Source: Candidatus Heimdallarchaeota archaeon
GTDB lineage: Archaea > Asgardarchaeota > Heimdallarchaeia > Heimdallarchaeales > Heimdallarchaeaceae
Length of the DNA stretch: 43,278 nucleotides
NCBI GenBank assembly: GCA_030668875.1
Contig: DAOVER010000003.1
Span: 67,395-110,672, forward strand
Reading direction: 5' to 3'
In this document: piece after piece, positions 16,049-24,832 of the stretch
How the letters are laid out: every line of letters begins with the position of its first letter
Numbering within the stretch: the stretch's first letter is position 1
The notes under the pieces: model-generated
Databases searched by the model: none
What the model was told of the DNA's origin: nothing
The model's input: the letters and a program-made list of their open reading frames with translations, nothing else
Program-made: the position numbers and the translations under genes

Positions 16049-16857
16049 TAAATGAAGAGCTAGTGAGGGAAATAGATGATAATTTAATGGTAGAATTTGA
16101 GTTATCTTCGAAATTAATATGGGAGAAAATAAACGAGGGTTATACAAATGAAAATTACACAATAAAGAAATCGAATGGTTCTCCTCTTGCAGTTTGTAAA
16201 ATATTCACAGATGATGAGATTTACCTTCGTAAAGAAAGATTTGAACGAGAAGTTTCTGCATTGGAAAAATATTCAGGAAACATTGCTCCACAAGTCCTCT
16301 ATCAGAAAAATTCAAAGATATTGATTTACAATTATGTAGAAGGTACTGGACTCCATAAACTTTCCCCCAAACTTATTGACATTAGTTATGTTAAAGATAC
16401 ACTGGACACACTACATTCAGCTCCAATCTCAAAAGATAAGACATTGAAATCTGACGTTATATCATTTTATAAAACCATAGCACTAAGATATCAAAAATCT
16501 AAATTCGCGTATCCACAAAAACTAATAAATTCTCTCCTAACCCTTGCTCATCGACAGGAAGAGCTTCTAGATACTTATACTGAATTCTTAACTTATGTTC
16601 ATGGAGACTTAGTCCCCCCGAATTTAATATATAGAAATAGCAGCATTACACTTATAGATTGGGAATTTTCTAGACCTGAATTGGTTTTCTTTGATTATCA
16701 GTATCTCAATTATTATGCAAAAGCTCACAATCTGTCAATAGAAATTGAAATTGAAAAAGATTTACAATTATTTTATGACGAATTAATCGATATTCTTGAA
16801 CGTTTATGGAGGTACGGTTATTTGTTAAAAAACAAAAAAATAGATTACAGTATATGA
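16045..16857 (+). CDS. aminoglycoside-phosphotransferase-fold kinase, probable thiamine kinase
   Basis: This APH/choline-kinase-fold enzyme has 270 residues. It has an ATP-binding Lys in VCKIF (about 52), a catalytic Brenner loop VHGDLVPPNLIY (His186, Asp188, Asn193) and the metal-binding Asp of LIDWEFS (205). The TTG start overlaps the ATPase stop (TTGA), and a strong GGAGGT at 16030-16035 lies 9 bases upstream, which settles the start. In Enterobacteria, YcfN/ThiK of this fold phosphorylates salvaged thiamine. As the last gene of a ThiR-linked thiamine importer operon, the same role is the natural inference. Choline, ethanolamine or another alcohol cannot be excluded from sequence alone. 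Confidence 0.78.
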   Translation: MINEELVREIDDNLMVEFELSSKLIWEKINEGYTNENYTIKKSNGSPLAVCKIFTDDEIYLRKERFEREVSALEKYSGNIAPQVLYQKNSKILIYNYVEGTGLHKLSPKLIDISYVKDTLDTLHSAPISKDKTLKSDVISFYKTIALRYQKSKFAYPQKLINSLLTLAHRQEELLDTYTEFLTYVHGDLVPPNLIYRNSSITLIDWEFSRPELVFFDYQYLNYYAKAHNLSIEIEIEKDLQLFYDELIDILERLWRYGYLLKNKKIDYSI

Positions 16858-17208
16858 CTTTGTTGTTCTATTTCTGACGGATATGAAGTTTAATAGTAAA
16901 TTTCAACAATAGTTACTTGACATATAGCTTCTTTTAGAGTTGTGTTAAAATTGTTGGGTAAGTGGAATTAACAAGGATATCGATGCTAGTGTGTGTAGAT
17001 GGGTGTATGAACCTAGTTCTCTAGAATTCTCTGGATTTCGTGGCAATCATATTCACCTTCCACAAGATTCTCGAGTGATTAATAGCCCTAAATACTAGAA
17101 AAATTTCTGGATATGTTTGTAAAACCAGTATTATGTAATTCTTGAGACAACATTTTTAATGAATGTAACGTATTGTTTACAGTTTTATCAAAATAAATAG
17201 TGGTTTCA
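16858..17208. other. intergenic region without a gene; possible structured RNA segment
   Basis: No frame on either strand is longer than about 21 codons. The flanks are ordinary AT-rich sequence, but 16950-17080 is richer in G+C. It contains an imperfect stem: GGTG plus TATGA pairs with TCATA-tt-CACC around a loop rich in short inverted words (CTAGAATTCT). I found no tRNA D-arm, T-loop, C/D-box or terminator pattern. It could be an uncharacterised RNA or a gene remnant. A TATA-like ATCAAAATAAATAG lies just before the next gene. Confidence 0.3.
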
Positions 17209-17769
17209 ATGGATAACCAAGAAGAAGGAAAAATAGAAATATTCTTGTCGTCTAGTGATTTGCTTCAGATAATTGGAGATTGGTTCAAAGCAAAGAGAAT
17301 TTTCTACTCTGATGAAATGTTTAATGATTATCATAATAATGTAAGTGATAAACTAAATGAAACAAATGAGATGACAGAGTATCTTAATATTAAACTTCAA
17401 GAGAAGGTTTTCCAATGGTTAAGTACTCATCATTCCAATCGAAAAGATGTATATCAATCAGTTGAGGAAAAGGATGAAGAACTCGTCCCTGCATGGTTTT
17501 TGCAAGAGAGATTCAAGGAAATTGAGATGATGATTTCTTCTAAATTTTTCAGCTATGGTTTCAAAGATATTGCTATGGAATACGATAGTGCTTTGAAGCA
17601 TTTTATAGTCTCTCTCTTTTCAAATAAAGAAATGGATGAAATGTCATTAAGTGTCCTTTCAAGTGATATTCAAGCCTATTTGGTAAATCAACTAACATTA
17701 CTAAAATTAGAAAAAGCTAAACTGCATGAAAAAAAGCAGATAGAGTTTGTATTTTCTCTTATTTGGTAA
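17209..17769 (+). CDS. hypothetical helical protein
   Basis: This 186-residue, acidic, soluble protein is predicted largely helical. I recognise no motif, signal peptide or membrane helix. It begins MDNQEEGKIEIFLSSSDLLQ; the middle has VPAWFLQERFKEIEMMISSK, and the end is a charged helix rich in Lys and Leu. ATG 17209 is preferred to GTG 17200. It stands alone after the thiamine operon and converges with the DMT transporter (8-base gap). Base composition matches the neighbours. The function is unknown. Confidence 0.6.
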   Translation: MDNQEEGKIEIFLSSSDLLQIIGDWFKAKRIFYSDEMFNDYHNNVSDKLNETNEMTEYLNIKLQEKVFQWLSTHHSNRKDVYQSVEEKDEELVPAWFLQERFKEIEMMISSKFFSYGFKDIAMEYDSALKHFIVSLFSNKEMDEMSLSVLSSDIQAYLVNQLTLLKLEKAKLHEKKQIEFVFSLIW

Positions 17770-17777
17770 AGAAAACA

Positions 17778-18914
17778 TCATTTGGTGTCATTTTTTATTG
17801 TTTTTTGTTCAGTCGTTTTAGCTTTCTCATTTTCCTTTGTGTTGATATAGGACAGCATAGAAACTGTTACAAGTAATATGCCCGCACCGATTATCTGCAA
17901 TGTGGTTAGACCATAACCCAGGAAGAAATAATTTACAAAAATTGCTAGTAGTGGAAAAGCTAATTCTGCGAGTCCAGCAATTGTAGCTTTTGATCGTTTC
18001 AAACCAAAGTAGTAGAGTGCTAAAGGTAGAACTCCTCCTGTTAAGAACGCTGAGTAAGCAATACAGGCAATTACAGGCCAAAAACCATTGTACACTTGTG
18101 GATAAACACTTATTCCATTAGTAAGAAATACATAATGTGAAACATCGAATAATCCTGGAGAAACGTAGATACCAGCAAATAGAAACTCAAAATAGGTACT
18201 GTTGTATGTCAAAAGGATACCATTAAAGACTAATAAGAAGAAAAATCCACCCACATATCTTAGAAATGTCAAATCCCAATAGTTTAATTTTTCTGTTAAA
18301 CGCCTTCCAAATACTGTTGATCCACCCCACATTGTGGCTGCTAATAATGAACATAATACTGCAATAAAGCCTACCCAATTGAAGGGTTGACCAGATTTAA
18401 TTAATTCTTCAAAGACTATGAGAAATACCCCTATCAGCGAAAGTGAAAGGGCGACATAATACTGCCAAGTTGGCTTTTCCTTCAAAATAGCTGCAGCAAA
18501 AGCTAATGTAATAAGAGGTTGAGTTTTTTGAAGAAGAATAGCCACAGTTGGATTACCCATTCCTAATGAAATTAGGAAGAAAAACAATCCAAGAGCTGAT
18601 CCTCCCATAGATACGTATATTAATGCAAACCAATCTTTTTTTTCAAATTCTTTCAAGGTTTGGAAAATCTGTTTGAAACCTCTTCGAACTAGAATTATTG
18701 GTGCTAGAATAATGATGCCAAAAAAGTGTTCTATTAAACTTATAAATGCTGAAGCTCTTGGCATTGCTAAATAATTTGTAGTTCCCCATGAAAATCCTGG
18801 AGATTGGATAAGTAAAGGGTTTCTTACAGGTGCATCAAAAGCACGAGCAGCATTTGCTAAAGAAACTAGTGCAGGACCAAATTTATTGTCAACTTGCTTT
18901 TTTACATCAGACAT
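17778..18914 (-). CDS. DMT-superfamily (EamA-type) permease
   Basis: This 378-residue, ten-helix transporter has two EamA repeats. Recognisable blocks are SMGGSALGLFFFLISLGMGN then PTVAILLQKTQPLITLAFAA and LKEKPTWQYYVALSLSLIGV in the first half. LAATMWGGSTVFGRRLTEKL, LPLALYYFGLKRSKATIAGL, AELAFPLLAIFVNYFFLG and TLQIIGAGILLVTVSML follow in the second. EamA proteins export or import small metabolites such as amino acids; the substrate is unknown. The N-terminal 45 residues before the first helix are longer than usual and carry a hydrophilic leader. The C-terminus is short and basic. It is the last of a run of minus-strand genes but is 113 bases from the one upstream, so it probably has its own promoter. 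Confidence 0.88.
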   Translation of the reverse strand: MSDVKKQVDNKFGPALVSLANAARAFDAPVRNPLLIQSPGFSWGTTNYLAMPRASAFISLIEHFFGIIILAPIILVRRGFKQIFQTLKEFEKKDWFALIYVSMGGSALGLFFFLISLGMGNPTVAILLQKTQPLITLAFAAAILKEKPTWQYYVALSLSLIGVFLIVFEELIKSGQPFNWVGFIAVLCSLLAATMWGGSTVFGRRLTEKLNYWDLTFLRYVGGFFFLLVFNGILLTYNSTYFEFLFAGIYVSPGLFDVSHYVFLTNGISVYPQVYNGFWPVIACIAYSAFLTGGVLPLALYYFGLKRSKATIAGLAELAFPLLAIFVNYFFLGYGLTTLQIIGAGILLVTVSMLSYINTKENEKAKTTEQKTIKNDTK

Positions 18915-19027
18915 CTTATTCCTCTTCTACTCTAAATTGGTAACCGATTATTCTGCTGGTGTAACATTTTTAAGTTTTATCGTGCAAAAATGAGTAAGAG
19001 CACATCTATTTTGTAAATGTGATTTTC

Positions 19028-20869
19028 TCAAGACATAGTAAGGTCGGATAATAACATCTTTTCATACACTTCTTGATACATGACTCGAATAGATTCTGAA
19101 GTAAGATCCTTTTCAAACTGTTTTTTCATCCTTTCTTGTTCACTTCTTCGAGTCACAATTCTTTTCCCTATATTGTAGATAGATTTCAGAAGTGACCAAA
19201 TGAGTAGTGGAATAAAGAGTAAAATTTTCAGTAGAAACTTACCAAGTTTCTGGAATATTTTCTTGAAGTCAACATCAAGATCTTTTTTGTAATTAAGCTT
19301 TCTTCCCCTTTTTGCTACGGTTAAGTAGGCATCTGATAAAGTTGAAAATATTTCAAAAAATCTCTGTTTAAAGAAACTTCCTGGTCTAAATTTACCTAAA
19401 TCAACAATAGCTTTCCCAACCATGATTATTATGTGTTTGATATAATTATAAATTGCTATGATAAGCGTAAAGATTGGCATCAAAGGAGCAATGAATAAGT
19501 AAGCAAGCTTTTTACCATATTTTTTGTACCATGGTTCAGTAGTAAATTTGTCTTTCAAATATTGTTGAGCCCCCAATGCTAAAGCAATAGCTAATTTGTT
19601 ATATTCGACATCTGAGATTATTTGATCATATTTTTCTTCTTGTTGAGCTATTCCTTTAAGAGCTCCTGTAATCATGACTGAGGAGAACAAATCATGACTC
19701 AAATAACCTTCTTCTATTTTCCTTAATATTAGTTGTAAGGATTCTGTAGCTTCTTTCTCTGACATCTTATTGTCTCTCGCAAAACTTTCTAAAGCTTCAT
19801 CCTTTCTCCATGGAAAAATCGATGATTCCTGAGACCAAATCAATAATGCAAATGTTCTTGCAGTCTTGCTTTTTATAGTAGAAATGTCCAACTTACTTAG
19901 AGGAATTTCTGCTTTGTTTAGTAAACTTTCCAATTGCTTTTTTGATCTTTCAGGTACAAACTTATTTTCCAATGCTAATAGATCTTGAACCCTGTCCTTC
20001 ATCTCGTCTAATTCCTCCATCATTTCCAGTTTAAAGTCTTGATAAGTCTCGGTTGAAATTGGTGGAGCATCAAAGAAACTAAATGAAGATTTTGCTAAGA
20101 AATATGGAAGAGAAAAGAAGTTCTCTACATCTTGATAGAAAGAAGCCCATCTATATGCACCCATTCTCATCATATATACACTGCATTCATGGAATAGCGC
20201 GTAAGTGGGTCCAAAAATTGTTGCTATCCATGAAGCCATTAAAAGACCTGTTCCAAACAAGATCAAGGCAATTGCGCTTACAGTACTTGAATGAGCATTA
20301 AAGACCCCCCATTGACCGTACACTGAATCTGCTATTGTATAGTTAAACTGATCGAAATAATAACCGTATGGGAGATGAGCAATTTGTTCTACGAAATTTC
20401 CAATTAGTTGTAGAAGATCCTCTCCCCAGATGGCTGTTGGAATTAAGAAGAATACAATGGGAGTAACAGCTAAATTGATTGCTTCACCAAGACCACGTCT
20501 GATAGGATAATTTTTGATCATTTTTGATTCTCTTACTCTAATATCCTCTAATTCCTTTGAAACCTCCAGAATCTCTTTTGATTTCTTCCCTGCTAAAAAT
20601 TCTGAAGTTGTTACAAAATATTTTCTGTACATTTGAAGTAACGGAACTAATTCTCTTAATCCACTTGGAACTAAAATATCAAACAAATTGAGTAATAATT
20701 TCCCTAATGTGGAAATAAGAGTGAATAAACCGGCTAGTAGTACAAAAACTACCTTCATCACTCCTGGAACTTTTTGTTCGTCTATCTTTTTAGCACTCTT
20801 CTTTACATCTTTTTTGTTCTTCTTGTTCTTTTTAGGAGAGTGTTTATTAGAGTCATTACTAGATACCAT
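19028..20869 (-). CDS. large uncharacterised membrane protein, paralogue of the protein at 38393-40081
   Basis: The protein has 613 residues, with a very basic N-terminal leader (KKNKKNKKDVKK), a helix at about 37-65, further helices near 133-153 and 197-225, a long soluble middle domain (about 280-460), and more helices near 465-490 and 545-570 with a basic C-terminus. It shares strongly conserved blocks with the 38 kb protein: LRELVP (71-76), YPIRRGLGE, FGPTYALFH, MRMGAYRW, FFSLPY, SFFDAPPIS (about 264-272), LLIWSQESSIFPWR, ITGALKG, YNKLAIALALG and a C-terminal MYQEVYEKMLL. I know no family with these motifs. The conserved middle implies a specific, possibly enzymatic or scaffold, role at the membrane. 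The upstream methyltransferase gene is on the same strand 55 bases away. Confidence 0.8.
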   Translation of the reverse strand: MVSSNDSNKHSPKKNKKNKKDVKKSAKKIDEQKVPGVMKVVFVLLAGLFTLISTLGKLLLNLFDILVPSGLRELVPLLQMYRKYFVTTSEFLAGKKSKEILEVSKELEDIRVRESKMIKNYPIRRGLGEAINLAVTPIVFFLIPTAIWGEDLLQLIGNFVEQIAHLPYGYYFDQFNYTIADSVYGQWGVFNAHSSTVSAIALILFGTGLLMASWIATIFGPTYALFHECSVYMMRMGAYRWASFYQDVENFFSLPYFLAKSSFSFFDAPPISTETYQDFKLEMMEELDEMKDRVQDLLALENKFVPERSKKQLESLLNKAEIPLSKLDISTIKSKTARTFALLIWSQESSIFPWRKDEALESFARDNKMSEKEATESLQLILRKIEEGYLSHDLFSSVMITGALKGIAQQEEKYDQIISDVEYNKLAIALALGAQQYLKDKFTTEPWYKKYGKKLAYLFIAPLMPIFTLIIAIYNYIKHIIIMVGKAIVDLGKFRPGSFFKQRFFEIFSTLSDAYLTVAKRGRKLNYKKDLDVDFKKIFQKLGKFLLKILLFIPLLIWSLLKSIYNIGKRIVTRRSEQERMKKQFEKDLTSESIRVMYQEVYEKMLLSDLTMS

Positions 20870-20924
20870 CTATAATAATAGAATAATCATCTATTTTTAA
20901 AATTGTGATAGTATCCGTTCTTAC

Positions 20925-22898
20925 CTATTTCTTTAGATGTAGTTCTACATAACTTGTAATGAACTCAATTTCTTCAGTGTTACAACCATAGATTTGAAAG
21001 ATTTTGCTATCTATCAGATCATCTATTTTCTGCCTATTTTCTTTATCTATAGAAGATAAAATCTCATTTACATGATCACTAATTTGAATAATGTCTTCCA
21101 AAGATGGTACAAGAATAGGTAAATCATGAAGAAACATAGGTAGATAATGCAGATACCGTCCCATTATTTCTGTTCCTGCGTACATAGTAGCATAGAGAAA
21201 GCTGAATAATTTACTATTCAATGTAGCCAGAATTAACTCTAAATTTACATTCAGTTTTTCAGATTTTTCTTTAAGATGTCCCAATAGAAAAATGTCTTTG
21301 CTTACATAAGATTCTCTGTCTAGTGTGGCTCTAATCCTTAAGGAATGTTGACATAGGAAGATTTTTTCATCTGTAAAAAAATTAAGGTTTTGAAAATTGT
21401 TTAGCAATCCCTTAGCTTTTTCTCTGTCATAATCTATCCAATAACCTCTCCAATTTATTCCATATCTTTCAACTTCTCTATTTCCACCAAATTCTCTTCC
21501 GCCAATAAACTTCATTGGATATTTGCCTTGAGCTTCACGCGTTACAAACTTCTTTCGTAATCCTTTCCTATGAAATGAAACTGACCATCTAAATCTTATC
21601 AAATCGCTCATGTTGAAATTTGAAATATCGAACACTCTTTGAACAATTTGCAGAGATAGCCTCTCTAGAAAAAAAATAGTCTTGTTTAGTGTTCTTTCAT
21701 AAGTATGTGATTCTACAGCAATTTTCTTATTATCTAAGTTTTCTAGAAGAAGTTCATCTATTGAAACATCTGAGACCATACTTATTTGGTCTTTATGTCC
21801 CCGCTTATTATCAAGAATCAATATGATAGGATAAACTGCTGGTCTGAATACCTTTTGATGTGCAAGATCGACTATTTGACTTATGATATTATTTTTTAAA
21901 AAGCTCTCCCTTAAGCTTTTACCATACCTAGAAATAAGAAATTTGTTAGGTATAATATAACCCAATTGTCCTTTCTTATTGAGTAATTGTGAACCATAAT
22001 CTATGAAACAATTGTACAAATCAAAACTGCCCAAAACAGCGTTAGGGAAATTTGTTCTGCAGATAAACTTTGTATTTGCATCCATCCTTTTTGATTCTAT
22101 GTATGGTGGGTTACCTACAACATAATCAAATTTCGATGATTTTAAGTTCTTGACTACTTGTAAGTCACTCTTCGACTTCTTTTCAAGAGAATTTGTTTGG
22201 AAAATCTTTAAATCCAGAATATGATTTATTGGATATTTTTCTTGTAATTCAGATATGATTGTTCTTGCAATATTTACTTTGGTTAGGAATACCGCTATAG
22301 GATCTATATCGAAGCCATGTATTGTTTTTTCTATATAACTAATTATTTCCTGAGGTTTTAATTGAAGGTGTTTTGCTTGTCTTATTATTCTTTTAACAGC
22401 AGTTGTAAGAAAAAGTCCAGAACCACATGCTAAATCAATCATTTTCCCATAAGAAGTAAACTCATCGGAATTAGGGTAATTCATTTGATTTAGAATATAT
22501 TCAATGATCTCAACGGGTGTAAAAACAATTCCCTTTCTTTGCTTAATAGACTTTGTCAAAATGTCTTGATACAAGTTACCTAAAGGATCATCTATCTCTT
22601 TTATTCCCTTTTTCAGTGGATAGTTGTCAATAACGCTATAGTGTTTAGAAATTTCCTTTTGACTACAGTTCTCAAAACAGAAGGGAAAAAAACTATGAAG
22701 TAATGATAATTTACCTTCGAGTTGAAGATTATGAGACATCAGGTTAAATTCTCCCATTTCTTCCATTAATAATGCAATAGAGAGAATTTGGAAATTCGTC
22801 ATGTTAAAAAGTTGCTCCTTTGTTTTCAATTGCACACTTATTATTTCTATTTCATTAAGAAGTGTTTGAAAAATTGGCTCTTCTAACATTTTGATCAT
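20925..22898 (-). CDS. adenine-N6 DNA methyltransferase, Eco57I/TaqI-like, orphan
   Basis: This 657-residue protein methylates adenine in a specific DNA site by family. Motif X-like KGIVFTPVEIIEYIL (about 123-137) comes before AdoMet motif I MIDLACGSGLFL (153-164), then GFDIDPIA (195-202) and the catalytic motif IV VGNPPYI (261-267). The C-terminal half is a TaqI-type target-recognition region (for example EIMGRYLHYLPMFLHDLPIL). The first 120 residues lack a PD-(D/E)xK nuclease motif, and no restriction gene is adjacent. It is therefore not a complete type IIG enzyme but a solitary methyltransferase, either epigenetic or left over from a restriction system. ATG 22898 or ATG 22889 may be the start. 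Confidence 0.88.
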   Translation of the reverse strand: MIKMLEEPIFQTLLNEIEIISVQLKTKEQLFNMTNFQILSIALLMEEMGEFNLMSHNLQLEGKLSLLHSFFPFCFENCSQKEISKHYSVIDNYPLKKGIKEIDDPLGNLYQDILTKSIKQRKGIVFTPVEIIEYILNQMNYPNSDEFTSYGKMIDLACGSGLFLTTAVKRIIRQAKHLQLKPQEIISYIEKTIHGFDIDPIAVFLTKVNIARTIISELQEKYPINHILDLKIFQTNSLEKKSKSDLQVVKNLKSSKFDYVVGNPPYIESKRMDANTKFICRTNFPNAVLGSFDLYNCFIDYGSQLLNKKGQLGYIIPNKFLISRYGKSLRESFLKNNIISQIVDLAHQKVFRPAVYPIILILDNKRGHKDQISMVSDVSIDELLLENLDNKKIAVESHTYERTLNKTIFFLERLSLQIVQRVFDISNFNMSDLIRFRWSVSFHRKGLRKKFVTREAQGKYPMKFIGGREFGGNREVERYGINWRGYWIDYDREKAKGLLNNFQNLNFFTDEKIFLCQHSLRIRATLDRESYVSKDIFLLGHLKEKSEKLNVNLELILATLNSKLFSFLYATMYAGTEIMGRYLHYLPMFLHDLPILVPSLEDIIQISDHVNEILSSIDKENRQKIDDLIDSKIFQIYGCNTEEIEFITSYVELHLKK

Positions 22899-22990
22899 CT
22901 ACTACTTTATGTTGTTTCTTAAATCTAATCAGTAAAAAATCTTTAGTATTTTGGAGAAATTATTAGTCAACGTTTTGAAATATTATACTT

Positions 22991-23482
22991 TTACACGTAA
23001 CGTATCTTAAGTCTCTGATATCTTATTTGGCATGTTTTACATAGTAACGATGGCTTGTGAATCAACATTTCGAAGTTCTCAGTCTCCCTCATTATGCAAT
23101 TTTCAGAACATCTTTTCAATCCTAGTACCCTTCCCACATGAAAAGCAACTTCTTTAGCAATCAAAGTTTTAGTAGCTAGCTTTGATGTTGTGACAATTGA
23201 ACCTTTCAGTGATTCTGCATAACCATAAACATTATTTTGATCTACTATCAGAGGTTTGTCAATCAACAAAGTAAAATAAGATAAATTATCTCTCCTCATA
23301 TTACTCAGTAATACTTTTGCATCAAAGGAATGCTTTGAATCATTCCAACAATCTTGTCTAGGAATTCTTACACCCACGATTCTAAATGACAGATCAAAAA
23401 TGTCTTTTAAGAGTATTTCAACGTGATCTACAACGTCATCTGGGACATTTTCACTGTGATAAATTTTGAAATCTCTTAGCAA
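22991..23482 (-). CDS. archaemetzincin-family protein lacking the zinc-protease active site
   Basis: Length (163 residues) and architecture match archaeal archaemetzincins, metalloproteases with HExxHxxGxxH followed by a Cys4 zinc site. Here the aligned stretch reads KEVAFHVGRVLGLKRCSENC. The first zinc His is Phe114, the catalytic Glu is His115, and the second and third zinc His are Arg118 and Arg124. Gly121, Cys125, Cys129, Met131 (CIM, the Met-turn position) and the second pair CKTC (148, 151) are intact. The preceding VYGYAESLKGSIVTTSKL corresponds to the family's FGEAELGG-type edge strand. There is no frameshift or stop. It is therefore a pseudoprotease that keeps its structural zinc site. 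The start is TTG 23482; no nearer ATG exists. Confidence 0.82.
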   Translation of the reverse strand: MLRDFKIYHSENVPDDVVDHVEILLKDIFDLSFRIVGVRIPRQDCWNDSKHSFDAKVLLSNMRRDNLSYFTLLIDKPLIVDQNNVYGYAESLKGSIVTTSKLATKTLIAKEVAFHVGRVLGLKRCSENCIMRETENFEMLIHKPSLLCKTCQIRYQRLKIRYV

Positions 23483-23577
23483 TAGAATCTAATGCATAAT
23501 TTCTCTTTATTACCAATAAACTTTATGATAATATCATCAGCAGTTATTCATTAGAAAAATCTCAAAATGGTAAAAAA

Positions 23578-24027
23578 CTAGTGCTTTTTACGATATTCCG
23601 CCTCACTAAAAATTTGCTGCCTTTCACCCATTTTGAGCAAGAAAGCTAAGCTGTTATCATCCTTACCTTGTGTTATTTCACGAACTATTTTCATGTTGGG
23701 AGGTAAATTGTAACCGTGTTCAAAAATAATGCTTATTTTCATTCTCGAACCTTCTTCTAGTAATTCAACATTGCTTGATTCCACATAACCATCGGTATTG
23801 AATATTATACACTTGATTTGTTCTTGTGTTTTGTCAAAGAACAAGTATAAACTTTCTAGAAGTTTTTCTTTTTTTTCAAGAATTTTTGTTATTTCTAGAA
23901 CATGTATATCAAAACCATAACTTCTCCATTTTATACTCGATTCATATTCTATCTCATTTTCAGTTATTGTTCCTTGCCAAGTACCAAGGAACCATTTGAG
24001 TAATGTGATCGGATTATCAAAGTCCAT
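23578..24027 (-). CDS. hypothetical small beta-rich protein, possibly lipocalin/calycin-like
   Basis: The soluble protein of 149 residues begins LLKWFLGTWQGTITENEIEY, a G-x-W start like that of calycin barrels (lipocalin, DUF1579 and nitrobindin-type proteins). It continues with alternating strands: IKWRSYGFDIHVLEITKI, YLFFDKTQEQIKCIIFN, VESSNVELLEEG and MKISIIFEHGY. No nitrobindin heme-ligand motif is clear. The fold suggestion rests on pattern only. It is divergent from RNase III, with about 60-75 bases between the starts, and on the same strand as the archaemetzincin-like gene. Confidence 0.6.
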   Translation of the reverse strand: MDFDNPITLLKWFLGTWQGTITENEIEYESSIKWRSYGFDIHVLEITKILEKKEKLLESLYLFFDKTQEQIKCIIFNTDGYVESSNVELLEEGSRMKISIIFEHGYNLPPNMKIVREITQGKDDNSLAFLLKMGERQQIFSEAEYRKKH

Positions 24028-24100
24028 CTTAAGAATCTACAGACAAATGTATTTAAAAACCCTACTTTGAATTAATTTTCAAGCTGTGTGTGATATTTGT

Positions 24101-24814
24101 ATGTCAAGCTTTGAAAAATCACTTTTAGAAGATTGGAAAGTTGAGAAAGAATTACTAGATGTAGCTTTTACTCACCCCAATCAAACTAATGAACATTCCG
24201 AGAATGAAAATTTTGAACGTCTAGAATATCTGGGAGATGCAGTTTTAAGTCTTTTAACTGCTGAATGGTTGTATGAAAATATCGATGAAGATGTAGGTAT
24301 TCTCTCTATGTTAAGATCACTGCTTGTACAAACAAACACTCTAGCTGATATCGGAAATGACCTTGGATTAAAGAAACACCTTATTACAACTCCCAAATAC
24401 AAAATAACAAAAACTGACATTGAAGACTGCTTAGAAGCCATCTTTGGAGCTGTTTATCAATCAACTAATATTGAAAAAACAAAGGAATTTTATTATTTCT
24501 TGTTTAAACAACGACTAGAACATTTCAAAAAAGAAATATCTACTGAAAAAGGTAAAAAGAAGATTCTAAAACAAACAGTGTGTGAGCATAACCCAATTAA
24601 TCAACTGCAAGAGTATTTCCAAAAAAAAGGTTTAGATTTACCTGTGTATTCACTTGAAAAGAAGAAAGGAAAAGAACATGATCCTATCTATTTTATTCTC
24701 TGCAAAGTAGTAATTGATGGAACTGAAATTTCTACAATTGGTAAAGGAAGAAACCGTAAAAGCGCTAGAAAAAATGCTGCAGAAAAAATCTTGAAAAAAA
24801 TAGGAAAGATATGA
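24101..24814 (+). CDS. rnc: ribonuclease III
   Basis: RNase III cuts double-stranded RNA with two metal ions. The protein keeps the full signature FERLEYLGDAVLSLLTAEWL and the second acidic motif DCLEAIFGAVY, which supply the usual catalytic acids (first Glu and Asp of the signature, then Asp and Glu of DCLE). A C-terminal double-stranded-RNA-binding domain is visible: NPINQLQEYFQKKGLDLPVY, then the GKGRNRKSARKNAAEKIL helix. It is about 238 residues, close to the bacterial enzyme. ATG 24101 follows a GTGAT ribosome-site-like sequence; GTG 24086 is an alternative if transcripts are leaderless from the TATTTAAAAA box (24049-24058). Most archaea lack this enzyme, so its presence is notable. Confidence 0.9.
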   Translation: MSSFEKSLLEDWKVEKELLDVAFTHPNQTNEHSENENFERLEYLGDAVLSLLTAEWLYENIDEDVGILSMLRSLLVQTNTLADIGNDLGLKKHLITTPKYKITKTDIEDCLEAIFGAVYQSTNIEKTKEFYYFLFKQRLEHFKKEISTEKGKKKILKQTVCEHNPINQLQEYFQKKGLDLPVYSLEKKKGKEHDPIYFILCKVVIDGTEISTIGKGRNRKSARKNAAEKILKKIGKI

Positions 24815-24832
24815 AATAGAATAACTATATCT

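Noticed and set aside
16950..17080. tRNA gene in the G+C-richer intergenic core
   Set aside because: No acceptor stem, T-loop (GTTCGA-like) or anticodon arm can be assembled.
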